Shown piece after piece: positions 52,101 through 64,000 of a stretch of DNA of 64,000 nucleotides. The notes beneath the pieces are model-generated. The model worked only from the letters and a program-made list of their open reading frames with translations, made no database searches and was not told the origin of the DNA. The stretch comes from Sitta carolinensis. Taxonomy: Eukaryota; Chordata; Aves; Passeriformes; Sittidae. Made by a program: the position numbers and the translations under genes. The stretch lies in NCBI GenBank assembly GCA_032173965.1, contig CM063284.1:135631625-135695624 (forward strand). The letters run 5' to 3'. The number at the start of each line of letters is the position of its first letter. The first letter of the stretch is position 1.

Positions 52101-52657
52101 AAGAACATACAGACTGTGGCACAGATCCCATGCTGTTTGTGAGCTCTGGAGTTGCAGTGAAATAGTAAAAACTCCATTTTTTTCCTAAGATTTTACTCAG
52201 GTCACACATTTTGGAGAAATACATTTGGTGAATGTCACCATGCACTTAATATATATTTTTCTGTAGAGGATTTAGGGCTTCATTTTAAGGGCTGCTTTTA
52301 ATTATTATGTATATTCAATTACAGTATTTTAAATTTCCATTTTTCTACCTAAAATTCAAAATGTTTTCAGGACATTTTTTTTTTATTATTATTTTGGAGA
52401 AATTATCAGTTTTTCAATTTCTGTTGCACTGTACTAGGGATAAACATCTTGTTTAATTAATCTCATTTTTCCTTTAGATATGCATAGGAGAGACTTGAAG
52501 GAGGATTATTTCTTGCTGGAGCTTTAAACTGGCAGCCCACTGTGGAACCTTTTGAGGTGGGCTTCGCTAGCTTTAGAGAATTTAAAATTGTGGAAATGTA
52601 AGATACGAAGATAAGATTGTTAAAACTTAGAATACCTCTTTTGCCTCCTATGAGCAT

Positions 52658-53300
52658 TGTTGTGGTGTGTTTGTTTTGATTCCTTGTTCCTTGTATTATT
52701 TCGTTATTGACAGTTTATTGTTATTTGGTATGTTCCTATGTACCCCTATTTTCTTCCCCAGTCGGTTTGTCCCTGTATTGTATCCACTCCCAAGTTGCCT
52801 TCTGTGGTATTCCCTGCCCTTTATTCCGCCCCTTTCCCTGTCTGTCATTGTATCCCTGCCCCTTGTTCCAGTACCTTCCTTGTCAATCCCTCCTTGGGCC
52901 AATCCCTGATGGTTCCTCCCCGTTGGAAATCCCCTAATGCTCGGTGCCCCATTGCCCCCCGTGCCCCGTGTCCCTCCCGTGTGCTCCCTCCTTGGTTGAA
53001 TGCACTGTCAATCCTGCCCTGTGCTCCTCCCTCCTCCCTTCCTCATTGTCGCTGCCCCTGAGGCCGCCCCTCTGTAAAACCCCCTGCACAGCCCTGTCCA
53101 GGGGCTCAGTCCCTGACCCTCTGAGGGTGATAAACCCTTCTGGAGCCATACTGAACGCCCCTCCCTGATTCTTGCTCCAGTCCTTGATGCGGCTTCCAGC
53201 TGGTGCTATAGAGAGCAGTCTTACTGCTGGAGCCTTTAGCAGCCCTTGCTAAACCACTGCCCTAACCCAGTGTGGGCAGGGAGTGGCCAAACTCGGCACA
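52658..53300 (+). mobile_element. GC-rich LTR-like block, probably an ERV solo LTR
   Basis: A sharply bounded pyrimidine- and CpG-richer block in AT-rich DNA. It begins TGTTGTGGTGTGTTTG and carries a GATAAACCCTTCTGGAGCC section like an LTR polyadenylation region at about 53,127, followed by a U5-like tail that ends near ...CTCGGCACA. Its overlapping open frames on both strands reflect composition. No perfect target duplication fits TG...CA ends; a GAGCAT direct repeat (52,652-52,657 and 53,344-53,349) is a possible 6-bp duplication, but the right end would then not be CA. Confidence 0.55.
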
Positions 53301-54054
53301 GACCAGGAAGGGATAGCTGGGAAATTACTTTGGCACTGCGTTGGAGCATGATTTGGTAAAACCTTAGTGAAAATGCCCAGATGGACAGCTTTTCTTGCAT
53401 GCAACTGCCTTCATATCATATCTAGTAATTTCTGAGATCACGTGTGAGTCAGTTTTTAACCTGGCTCACTTAAGAAGCAAGGCTTCTGCTGTCATGCCAC
53501 AGGGCTCCCTGTTCATCCCTTTGTAAGGTCAAATCAGTTTAGAAGTGGGGTAGAGATACCAGAAGGTAAGATCTGCAGTAATTCCAGGGACTGCAGGCAA
53601 CCCCTGAACCTATTTGTTCATCTGCCAGAGAATGAGAGACTTGATTTTCAGCAGTATTTCCTGGCAGCCAAGTAGAATTACACTTACATCGGATCATTAG
53701 GCACGTAGTGGCAAAAATGTAAAGCAACACAAGTCTCTTGTGCAACAGGAAAAAAAAAGACAAGTAGATAGGGAGGAATTGAAGATATGATTGCAAAATG
53801 TGTGTGTGTTAAGGGGCAGGAGGGGCTGTTCAGCCCTGAGACACAGTCAGCTTTTCCTTTTCAAGAAATATTTGATTACAGCTAATCAAGTGCAACAAAC
53901 CTTAAACACTTATTAATAATTGTTACCTAATGTATCTGCAGTTGAAAATGTGCCCCTCAGCTCTAGTGAGGCTGAGTCAGAATAGACTCATTGGAGTATA
54001 ATGTCCAATTATATAATACTATACATTATAGCATTGTATCCATAATAATATACA
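53301..54054. other. Intergenic between LTR-like block and CR1
   Basis: Nothing recognised. Confidence 0.65.
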
Positions 54055-54545
54055 TTGGAGTATTGTGTGCAGTTCTGGCCTCTTCATTACAGGAGACATG
54101 GAGGTCCTGGAGCTGGCCCAGCCGAGAACTACAAAGATGATTAGGGATCTGGAGGTCTTACAAGGAAAGGCTTAAATACAGGGCCCTATTCAGCCTTGAG
54201 AGGAGGTGACTGAGAGGAGACATCATAAATGTCTACCAGTATCTGAAGGGAGGGTGTCAGAGGATGGATCCAGGCTCTTCTCGCTGGAGCCAAGCAATAG
54301 GACAAGAGGCAATGGGCAGAAACTGATGTACAGGAAGTTCCACCTGAACACGAGGAAGAACTTGTTTACTGTGTAGGTGACCACACACTGAAACAGATTG
54401 CCATCTCTCCAACAGAGGGATTGTGGAGTCTCCCTCAAGAGCCATCTGGACATAATCCTGAGCCATGTGCTCTTAGATGACCCTGCTTGAGCAGGGAGGT
54501 TGGACCAGATGACCCACTGAGTTACCTTCCATCCTTACCCATTCT
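54055..54545 (+). repeat. CR1 LINE fragment with 3' terminus
   Basis: TTGGAGTATTGTGTGCAGTT, CTTGAGAGGAGGTGACTGAG, GTCAGAGGATGGATCCAGGC, GGACAAGAGGCAATGGGCAG and GAGCAGGGAGGTTGGACCAG follow the CR1 consensus order, ending CATTCTATGAA. About 490 bp and fairly well preserved. Confidence 0.9.
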
Positions 54546-55438
54546 ATGAATATATAGCCACACAAGGTAAAGAAATTTAACATTCAAGAACATAGAACTG
54601 TTGGAAAATTATTGCCCATTTTGTGAACTTCTGTGCTGAGTCTTGGTCATCCTAAATTTATCTGAAATTATTAAAATTTCTAAATAGTAGAACTTTAAAA
54701 TGTTGAAAATCCTCAGGGAAAAATGCATCCTCTAAAAAGACAAGGCACATCCATATGGTTGATGAAGCTTAAAATACCTTACTTGATCTTTCTGACAAAC
54801 AGCCTATAATCAGTCTGCAACAGGACCTTTCTATGTATCAGACTTTAGGAACTGCTGAACTCATGAGAAATATGAAAGTAGAAGTGAACTTGTTCATACT
54901 TCTTTTCCCATTGTGGTGAAGTAATGATCTAATACATGACTGAGGGGAAAGGTATGGGCAGTGCTGCTTGAAATCATGACCCCAAGGGCCTTGCTCTTTT
55001 GGGTTTAGGTCAAGGCTATACCAAAGATGGTGTTTTCTATTCCCTTAAAAGGATGTCTGTATTGCTAACGCAGGCCCTTGGAGGCATGATTAGCTACTCA
55101 GAGGAAAATGCTTATTCTCTGATTGGTAAAATATGTGTAGAAATCACAGCTGTTACTACAAATAAAATGAAAATGCACTCAATAGCTGTAAACTCTGAGC
55201 TTGGACAAAAACTAACTGGCTTTAGTTATTGCTGTTCTGGAAATTAAAATTTCTTTTCATTTATGTGTTGCTCTGTCCTGTCTAAGGATAAAAGGGTGTA
55301 GATTTTGAAACGGACTGTTTATGTAGGTCCAATATTTAATGATATCCCTTAATGAAAATGTTTGAGCTGATTGACATAAATGTTGACATAAATGGAAGCA
55401 ATATCTGATTTTCATAGAAAAACCAATAGACTGGCTGC
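54546..55438. other. Intergenic between CR1 and solo LTR
   Basis: AT-rich; nothing recognised. Confidence 0.65.
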
Positions 55439-55443
55439 CTGCT
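55439..55443. repeat. Target site duplication, left copy (CTGCT)
   Basis: Directly abuts the TG of the LTR and matches the right copy at all five positions. Confidence 0.8.
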
Positions 55444-55790
55444 TGTGGTGGTTTGAAAAGGAAATGAGTTTTTTGAAATTCAGTGGTCAAACCAATGAGT
55501 GCTCAGGTTTGAATATTGGCACCTGCTGTGGCCACTGAGGACAAGGATCCGCCTCTGAGAACACAGGGGTTAAAAGCAGAGGGCTCCCAGGAGAACTCTC
55601 TCTTGGTTCCGGTCCCTGAGGATGGGCGGATCTCCCCTGCCCAGCTGGGTGGGGAGGGGAAGCCATGCGGGCTGGGCGAGGTAGGCTGGAGCCTTGGGCA
55701 GAGAGGGGGAGAGGAAGATCCTGCAAGATGGAAGGGTGGAGAGAGTGCAAGAACCTTGAGAGGCATCAGGCAGCCTCCTTCCCACCCACC

Positions 55791-55792
<2 letters not shown>

Positions 55793-55822
<30 letters not shown>
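55793..55822. repeat. (GA)15 microsatellite within the LTR
   Basis: Thirty bases of uninterrupted GA. It follows a GC-rich LTR section and is likely length-polymorphic. Confidence 0.97.
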
Positions 55823-55825
<3 letters not shown>

Positions 55826-56693
55826 TGTCTGTGCCACCTTGAAATTTGATATCAACAGCCAGGCAGCACGGCCGAAAGAGTGAAGAGGAAGAGGCGAGAA
55901 AAGTACTAACAACTTGCTGTGGGAGTTTGGGCAGGCACAGTCCAAGGTTTTAACCCTTTTTGTAAATGATGGAAACTTTATAAATGCTAATCCTCCTGAA
56001 TCTGAAGAAGGAAGATAGAGAGAACTAAGCAGAGATGATGAAAGTTCATGCAAGTAGAAGATTGTCAAAGAATACTGAGTAAGAATCCTAGGTGGGAGGA
56101 GATGATGGAGTGGCCTTTGGCTGGACTTTTCTTGTAAAGCCATGGACGGACTTATTTTTTTGTGACATAGAGACTGTATTTACGGGGAGGCAATGTCCTG
56201 AAGCCAAGAAAGTGCAGTAAAGCAGTGGTGTGAACAGAGATGGCTGACGAGGGTGTGGTGGTGCCTTCTGTCTTCAGTGGAGAGGAAGATCTCTGTTTCA
56301 CGAGGCCCCTCGGCCCCAGGGGGTGAAACTGGGGGGGACTGGTGTCCCAAAGCTGAGAGTCTGTTTCTGTTTTGGAACTGGGCAAAGCATCCTTAAAAAG
56401 AGAAACCCTAGAAACAGTTCTGGTCCATGCACAGTGGTGAGAGCACTGGACATAGAAGAAGAAGTCACAAGATGGTGCAAGGAGGACTCCTATCTCTCCT
56501 TAATGAACTGAGTACTAATTATCAAAAAAGTGGTAATGGACTGAAGATTAATTATCTGAAAAGTGGTAACTTGATTGGGAATTTTTAGTTTGTTTTATTG
56601 TGTTAAGAACTAGGGTGGGGGGAGGAGGAAAAGTGGGGTTTTTTTTTAAGTTTTCATCTTCTTCTGTATGTGTCTTCTTTACATATTATAAGT

Positions 56694-56699
56694 AATAAA
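56694..56699 (+). terminator. Poly(A) signal AATAAA inside the solo LTR
   Basis: The signal is followed by a TTCTTCTTTCC-rich stretch and sits where an LTR R region would end. It could act as a polyadenylation site for plus-strand transcripts; this is not shown. Confidence 0.5.
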
Positions 56700-56829
56700 G
56701 TTCTTCTTTCCTTTTGCTTTCTAAATTAGAAACTGTTTTGCTCTGTTTTTGGTCACATCTCACAGCAAACACCAGGGACAGTATATCTTCATGGGGGCAC
56801 TGGCCTTGTGCCATCATCAAACCATGACA

Positions 56830-56834
56830 CTGCT
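56830..56834. repeat. Target site duplication, right copy (CTGCT)
   Basis: Directly follows the terminal CA of the LTR and matches the left copy. Confidence 0.8.
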
Positions 56835-59350
56835 TGAGAACAGAAACTCATGTGGCACCACCCAAAGCAGAACACTTCGCAGATAGTGGGATTCCAGAGT
56901 TTACACTTTAGTTGGCAGACTATAAAACATCAGTAAGATGTCTTACAAGGTGTCTTCATATTTACATGTGTGTTGCTAGCTATTCTGTCCCTCCATAAAT
57001 CAGTATACCTCTGAGGCTTGCAAACAGAACTGTTTAGGCAGCTCTTAAAACTGCAGGCTTGAAAATAAGGGATCATTCAACAGTCTGCCTTATAAACAAC
57101 AAGCCTTCTCAGTTCATTAAAATAACAATCACTTTTCCAAGTTCTAATCATCAAAGTAGCTTGGAATTCAATTCAGTGTATTTGCATTTTGTTTTCAATG
57201 CTCATAGCTTATATGTGATCCTATTTACATTAGTTATGCTGAAATTAAAAGAGAATTGTAGGATCTGGATCAAGATATTATCAGCCTCATTAATGGTAAT
57301 GGAACTACTCACTGAACTAGTGTGAGCAAGATAGATTAGTGCACATTTAAATCCATGGGCTCAATTGTAATAGTTTTTATTGACAAAGAAAATTATACGA
57401 AGGAAAGTCCTGTTTCTGCAGATCTTTTTATCTGTTGCAAACAAGGAACAGATAACTTCAGGATATGTTAATTAAGGATTAAATTGATCCTGGTGTATTT
57501 CAAGACATCTAAAAAAAAAAGGAATTGTCTCCTAAGTTGAGAGAAAGAAGTAAAAGGAAATTTATACAGGAAATACCTTTTCATCCTGATCATGCTAGAA
57601 GTGCAATTCTGTGACCATACCTTTTTCATCATTTGATTGATTGATCATCTTTTCCTTTAATGTTCCTTAGATTTGATTTTGCCACTGAAAGCAAATATAT
57701 TAAATAGAAATGCAGTGTGACAAATACAGATAGGTTATAACAATCTAAACTGTTGATTTAGAAATTCAATGTTCTTCTTACAGAAAACCAGAAATATTTT
57801 TCATAGGAAGCACTTGCCATTATTGCAGAAAGCCTGAGAGCTCAGAGGTAATGCAGTAGATCTAGACTGTAGGAGAATCAGGAAGATGAGAATCTTGTCT
57901 TCTAGAGAATTCCAGCTGTTGTGCACAAGGCTTAGAGTAGGTATTTTACAGAACCATCCTGAAGCATAATAGTAGAAAGAAGTATCTTTCAGATATTTTT
58001 TCCTCTAGTTTTAAAAGCCCTTTGTCTTTATTTGTCACACATGTTCAGAGGTTGCATATTTCTTCTTTTTAGGCCAGTATTTATCCTGGAATAGGCTAAC
58101 CTTTTCCAAAGCCAAATTCAAACCTGTCCTCTCCTCAGTGGTTGTAGGAATGTGACTTTGAACTTAGGGCAAATTGCAAAATACCTCTTGTGTGCTTCAA
58201 GTACAGTGAAGATGCAACTTACCTGTGAAAGTATGGAAGAGGAGTCAGATCAGGTTTCATCCATTCCTTCTGAGTTTTAAGTGTTCTAATAACCTTGGCC
58301 ATTAATAAAGCTGTTGGCACAATTATCATGGTGGATTTTAGCAACAAAAGAACACCGAATGACTGAATTTCAATGAAACCTCAGAACCTAAGCTTGGGAA
58401 GTAGTGGCCATCTCTGAAACCCTGTATAATGTGTCACAGCATTCTGAGTTTGACACCCTAAGTCTAACTTCTCTCAAAAGAGAGAGATTTTTAGACATGC
58501 CTTTTGTGATAATACCATTGAGTAAAGGAGAGAAAAAATTCACTGCAGGTGTATTCGTGTTAAAGCAACTTGAGCTGTAACTTTGTGAATCTTTTCAGTA
58601 AGACAAAAAGTCAAGTGACTGATTTGCTGCCCCCATTGGCTAATCTGACAGATCTTCCTGCATGCCAATCAGAATTTTGCCTTTAAACTGAAGGAAGTAG
58701 TTCTTAGGAGCTTAGTTTTAGAATTACTCATGTCACAGAATGGTAACCAAATAATTAGTAGGTTGAGTTATTTAATTCACTGATGTGCAGAGTGTGCATG
58801 TAAAAATTGTTTTAATCATAACTGGGTTACTAAAGACGTGGAATATGTTGCTAAAATGGCAGCTTTTAATACTGTTTGCAAGTGAAATAATCTAATTTTC
58901 CCCATTGTTTTCATCTGGATTTCATTTTACATTGTATTGTTCAAAGGAGGCATCAATAATCACTCCAGTTTCTCTGCTGTCATCCATGTGTCCCCTGTGA
59001 TTGGTACTGCAGATCTTGATTATTGAATGTTCCTCATGTCAGTACCTCCATGCAGGACTGTAATTGGAAAGAGGGAAATCTGTGCTGCTGCTGCAAGTTG
59101 TTCCTAAAGGAATACTTGCAAAACCAATCAGTTCTCTGGGGTCTTAGACTGCAAGTCCCATAATACAGTCTGCCAAATGTGCATAGCAAAATTGCAAACT
59201 TAGGGGAATTTTCATCATCTGCACTGAAAAAAGAAATCTTTTTAGTGATCCTGTAGGCTGTATGGATGGGAATATTCATTACACTGTACTGTAACTAAGT
59301 CCCCATATTCCCTAAACTTTTCTTTGTGTTAAACATTGTTGTCAGAGGTT
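56835..59350. other. Intergenic, AT-rich
   Basis: Nothing recognised. The absence of repeats in 57.0-58.9 kb is mildly notable and could reflect conserved non-coding DNA. Confidence 0.6.
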
Positions 59351-59692
59351 TGTCACGGTTCACCAGCAGGAATTCTTCTGTCCTCCACTGATTTGTTGAT
59401 ACTGTTATGAGGGCTTCCAGGGGAGGAGGAAATCAGTTTGCTGCCTGTACAAAAGCAGGTTGGCCCTGTGCCTGGCAGAGGCAGGCAGACACGGGAGAAA
59501 TGCGCCTGTATGGGGGCTTGGGTGGAGCCTTTCTGTCTCTTTCTCAGTGACTGTTTCTGTGTTTGCACACTGCTTTCTGTCAAGCTTTAAAATCAAACCA
59601 ACTTTTTGGAATTCAGAGCTTCCTCAACCCAGAAAGATATGCTTCCAATAATTCATGAAGCCTCTTTTAAAGTGCTGGTGAAACCTTGACCA
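59351..59692. mobile_element. 342-bp element with inverted ends, possible small LTR or fold-back element
   Basis: The left end TGTCACGGTTCACCAGCA and the complement of the right end TGGTCAAGGTTTCACCAGCA align with one mismatch and a one-base gap over GTCA.GGTT.CACCAGCA. The interior is GC-richer than its surroundings. No flanking target duplication was found. Family unknown. Confidence 0.35.
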
Positions 59693-62600
59693 TATTCCAA
59701 TCAATGGGAAGGTTTTAAGGCTGGAGGTTACCACTGACTTGACCAGGATTTGACGTTTGCCTTGTGGATCTATGCTTGGCTAACAATTAAATTTCCAATT
59801 CTTTTTAAAGGTGCTGAAAATATGTGGTGTCCATTGACTTTCTGTAGGACCTAAATAGGATAATCATATTTCAAAACACAAACTTTTTTATCTGCTAACT
59901 TTTGATAAGAATTTAAGAGCAATTTCAAACTTTTAAATTTGATTTTTTAGCTACTCCATTAATTTAAGGAAAGCAGTAGTACACGTAGCTACTACTAAGG
60001 TGATCACATAGAAACCCCACACATTTGCTCTGCAATCTAGCAATTTGCTGAAAGTGCAAATGTTCTTACTTGCTTACCAGTGAGCTGTTGGCTGGGATTT
60101 CCTTTATTTTGCTGTTTTACTCCCTGCTTTCTTTTTGCTCTTGCTGTTAATAAAAAGCTCAATATAAAAATAAAATTGTGAAAATCAGAACTGATGTGTG
60201 AATATGACATTCAAGAGCTTTTTTTAGCCTTTCTTTTTGAAGAGAGGTGATATTTGCTGAATGTAAGCAGTATGTATGACTCTGTGGGTGTGCATACCAG
60301 TTCATGTTTCTGAGACTTTTTGCAATAAGCTACATGATCATATTTTAGCTTTTTTTGATCCCAGAATCTTAACACCACCTTCCAGCCAGTGACCCTATAA
60401 TGAATGTTCCATTTACATTACCAAATCTCATCACCATATGTCTGTGAGTGCCGTGGGGCTCAGATCAGTTGAAGACTGTTGTAGTTAGGTCTCTGAAATA
60501 AAATACAACTCCTATTCTTAGGTGATGTATTTCTGCAAAGTTTATGTTTAACAATATGGATGCCAAAGAGAAACTAATTTGAACTGGGTTTTTCATAAGG
60601 AAAATAGTTTGTTAAATATTGACAGAGACTAAGTAAACTACATGAGGTTTATTTTGTAAATGTACATACAACAAACACAGGAAAATAGCTGTACAAGTTA
60701 AGAGATCATTACTAACTTATAAGATGCATTTTTTTCAGTAAATCTCTCCGTGTGCTTTAAGGCGATGGTTAAGATTGTTTTTTCTCAGAATGATTAATGA
60801 CAAAGGGCATAGAACCAGACACCCAGGCTGAATTTGAGGATCAGTCATTCAGACACAAATACGAAGAAAATCCAATTATTTTCATTGTACTTCTCTGAAA
60901 TGATGGTTTAGTATATAGCCCAACTGTGACAGATTTTTGGACTAGCATACATAGTGTCATTTTTAATGCCTTATGGGTTTCCTTTGTGATTTAGTTATAT
61001 TTTTTCATATCTTCAGAAGACTTAGTGAAGAAGATTTAAATTTAAAAACAGTTTCATACCTTATAAATTTCTGTGTGTTACATATATGTATATATTTGCT
61101 CATCTGAAGCGAGATATGACAACGAACCATTTTTGTATATAGTTTATCAATTCTACTGAAAATACTTAATTATTCACTGTAAAAAAAAAGCTTTTACTAC
61201 AGGGTAATTTATTGTTTTCCACTGGGTAATTTATTATTTATTCACAAAAATTTTGACAAATGAGGTTTGAAAGGTTTCAGAGGATTACATTTCCAACATC
61301 CTTGGAAGTCTCTTGATAATCAAAGAGGAACATCGGTGTGACCTTTTCCTTCATTCACAACCTTCTTTCAGTGTGCCCCTTTTATTTTAAAAATACTTTA
61401 TTTTTATTTCCTTTCTTTAAGAAAAGAAATTACTTGATTCTAGTGCTCTTTTGTTCCTTTATACATTCATGTGCTTGCATAACAGTCCTCTAATAATTTC
61501 TGAACTGGCAGCCAATTTTAACCAAATTTGACTGAGGATTAGAGGTCCCAAAACTATTAAGGTCTTAGACACTTCATGAAAATTGATACTAAAGGAGAGA
61601 GACTCAAGTCAGTGCCCCACTGAGCAAAGCTCACTCACAGCTTGCCACAGGGAATCTGCTTAACTGATTGCAAGTTCATGCTGGTAAAGTTAAACAAATG
61701 TACATATACTGGCTATATCAAGCCTTGATTTTGTAGTGAACAACAGTATTGGGTTTTAAAATTTTTGTAACAAAAGTTTTTCTTGTGTTTTTTGCATTTG
61801 GCCCTCCCTTGACTTTTCATCTTGGCAACTGAATTTTTGCTTCTTCAGCAGGAAGCTGCAAACGGCTTTTTAAAAGTGCACTTGAATTTATGTCTACTGA
61901 ATTTCAGACACTTTCAAAGTAACAGCCTGTATGTCAAGCTCAAAGTTCAAGTGTTACTAGCAGCTCTTATTCTGTGAGTTGTTAAAAGGAATCCTGAGAA
62001 GTTATGGCTTGGTTTGCTTCCATTTTAGATCAATCATTAAAACTTTTTGTGGATGACTGATATGATTTGTTTCAGAGAGATTCATGAAATCCCTTCTGGT
62101 AATGTGATAGAGTAATTAAGGTTTGTTACTAGGATAAAATGTGTTGCTTTAGATATTTTCAACATAGTTTTATTTCCTTTCTTTATTTTCACAGCACCTG
62201 CCACTTTTAATCTGTAAAAGTGCATGGCAGTGTAGCTTGGAGCACGTCCTTACTCAGGCTGAAGTTCCACTCATTTAAGCTTAAATTTTTATTCTCAATT
62301 ATAATGGTTTTAATCTAGATTATTCCTCAGTGGGAATACTGACATAAATATTTGATTTAATCTCTTTACAAGACCATTTATTCTGTTGAAGTTGAAACAT
62401 CTAAGAGATCACACAAAAGGTGCCAGTTGAACTTGATGGGTGCAAGCTTCCTATGTGCCATGGGAATGCAGTATCTCTCACAGGCTTCCAGGCTGGTACC
62501 CTGGTACCACAGGTGAAAATTTATAGGCACCTGGCACTGGAATCACTGTCCTGCCATCTTGCTTGGCTTGCTAGACTTTGACATGCCACCTCTCTATAGG

Positions 62601-64000
62601 AGACCTATATAGGAGTTTCTCTTTATAGTCTTCCAGGTCAAGAGGCTACAGAAATAGTATATTGACAATTCTCTCTCTTAATTCTCTGGGAAGCTCTGCT
62701 GCCATTTCTGGAAGTGACTCCACTGCCTGTTCTTTGCACTGGTGCACTTGATGATGTAACCACCAAACACTTTTCACTGCTCTCCACTGACATCTCAGAT
62801 CCAAGAAGGGCATAGTCTATCAAGCTCTCCTCAGTTAACTTCTCAGGTGTCTAGGAGTTTCCTCTAAAGAATCTAAAATTCACCCAATACATTCATGCTG
62901 TTAAACGTGGCTGCTGAAGACTGTGATGCCTAGCCCACAGACCATCTGGTGCAGGATGGTAACATCCGTGTTTTATAGGGCTACTGTCCTCTGAAACAGA
63001 CTGATCACGTTCATAGTGTATGAGTTTTCTGAGCTTCACAGGGTGGCCTTACAGGTTGCTATCTTTTATGTGTTTTTCCAATCAAAGTGTAATGTGTGGG
63101 TTGTGTTTCAGTCTTCTAGAGTGGAGATTTCATTATGTGAATCTTAACATAATGATTAACTTAACATATGCTGCAGGCTGTGGGTATAGCAGAAAGGAAT
63201 GTGGCTTTATTTGCAATGGTGTTGGAGGACTACATTGAGCAAGACCCATAGAGTGTAGGCTGGTCCGTGCTGTCTTCTGGGAAGAGCTGCTAGTGAGCTA
63301 TCCACAGAGCTGCCCTCATGCCTTGATGTGAACAGAGCTAGCTAATTTCCTTCAAAGGAACTCTGGAATGTAAGGCAGACAAGTGACCTCTACCTGGGAG
63401 ATTGTCAAGGAACTAAGCACTATGTGGACATGTCCACTGAGGTCCTGGTGGGATGTAGTTCATCTGTTGAAAAATTTGATGTCATACTGGGTTATTGCAG
63501 GATACAAACCAGAATACCCAGCTCCTGCAGCAGTTTTCTGGTGTTGTTAGTGCTTCCAATGTAAATCACCAGGTTTCACCAAGTCTGGAAATTATGACCT
63601 TTGCGGTTTTCATGGCCTTGATTATGAGCCTATTCACAAGGAAAATAAGGCTTAGGGCAGCACAAGAAACTTAAAGAACATTTTCCTTAGCTTGATACAA
63701 CTTTTTTTAATAATATTACTTTGCTTTATAATCATCACTTTGGGTCATTTCACATTTCTTTCAGTTTTGTAATTCATAATACTGTACAGAATGGCCTTCA
63801 CTCTTGATTTAAAACAAAACTCAGTTCATCTTTCTCACCATTGTTGAATGGAACTATTGTTTTGGGTGGTAAAAATAGGATTCATTTGGTATTTGGATGC
63901 TTCTGGCTACTAAAATGTTTTCAGTCATCTCCAAGCACAGGACTCACGACTAAGCATCATACCAGGCTCTGAGTCATAAAGTAATGTCTGAATTCATACA
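59693..64000. other. Intergenic to right edge
   Basis: AT-rich to about 62.4 kb, then a mixed, somewhat GC-richer stretch at 62.4-63.6 kb. I found no exon of EMC2, the expected neighbour on this side, and no repeat I can name. Confidence 0.6.

Larger units (their letters stand above)
42483..52657. other. Long intergenic stretch without recognisable gene
   Basis: About 10 kb of mainly AT-rich sequence. GC is higher near 44.0-44.8 kb. A 180-codon plus-strand open frame at 44,798-45,340 starts in T tracts, giving phenylalanine runs, and matches nothing I know. No CR1 or LTR seen; it may hold regulatory DNA. Confidence 0.65.
55444..56829 (+). mobile_element. Solo LTR of an endogenous retrovirus-like element (1386 bp)
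   Basis: The element starts TGTGGTGGTTTGA and ends TCAAACCATGACA, which are inverted repeats at 11 of 13 positions with canonical TG...CA ends. It is flanked by a perfect 5-bp duplication CTGCT (55,439-55,443 and 56,830-56,834). A 5-bp duplication is usual for ERVL-type elements. AATAAA at 56,694-56,699 lies 130 bp from the 3' end, fitting an R/U5 junction. No gag, pol or env frames are present, so this is a solo LTR left by recombination. I do not recognise the family; its length is large for an LTR. Confidence 0.8.

Noticed and set aside
52667..53168. Cluster of 70-107 codon frames on both strands
   Set aside because: Explained by the low stop frequency of the pyrimidine-rich LTR-like block.
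55516..56143. Open frames of 70-125 codons on both strands
   Set aside because: They lie wholly inside the solo LTR and include (GA)n-encoded Arg/Glu or Ser/Leu runs; not retroviral genes.
1..64000. Exons of RSPO2 or EMC2, the expected vertebrate neighbours
   Set aside because: No peptide segment matching either was found; they probably lie outside the window.

Overview
This is vertebrate nuclear DNA, almost certainly from a bird and perhaps a songbird. It is AT-rich with one CpG island. It carries a single split gene with GT-AG introns and at least nine fragments of CR1, the dominant avian LINE, in both orientations, plus LTR-type retroviral remnants. There are no bacterial-style operons, and most of the many short open frames are chance.

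The one gene I can support is EIF3E (eIF3 subunit e, INT6), on the minus strand from a CpG-island promoter near 37.1 kb to a poly(A) site near 13.6 kb. All 13 coding exons can be placed exactly. They join in frame to 1338 nt, 445 residues plus stop, the length I recall for human EIF3E. The locus spans about 23.5 kb. Its introns are mostly AT-rich unique sequence, with two CR1 insertions close to splice sites (exons 8 and 11), both antisense to the gene.

Layout. 1-13.6 kb, downstream of EIF3E: CR1 remnants at 1-410, 2.2-2.7 kb and 12.3-12.5 kb, with otherwise unrecognised sequence and a GC-richer open island near 10.4-10.7 kb. 13.6-37.1 kb: EIF3E. 36.5-37.35 kb: CpG island over exon 1, with a candidate 5'TOP tract. 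37.4-64 kb, upstream of EIF3E: no recognisable gene; CR1 pieces at 37.7, 40.0-40.6, 42.2-42.5 and 54.1-54.5 kb; a GC-rich LTR-like block at 52.66-53.3 kb; a 1386-bp solo LTR at 55,444-56,829 with TG...CA ends and a perfect 5-bp target duplication; and a 342-bp element with inverted ends at 59.35-59.69 kb. In other vertebrates the neighbours are RSPO2 (downstream side) and EMC2 (upstream side, divergent); I found no exon of either.

I see no new multi-gene system. The points most worth a second look are the CR1 insertion ending 10 bp inside the exon 11 splice donor, a phase-compatible candidate alternative last exon in intron 10, and the dated-style LTR insertions.
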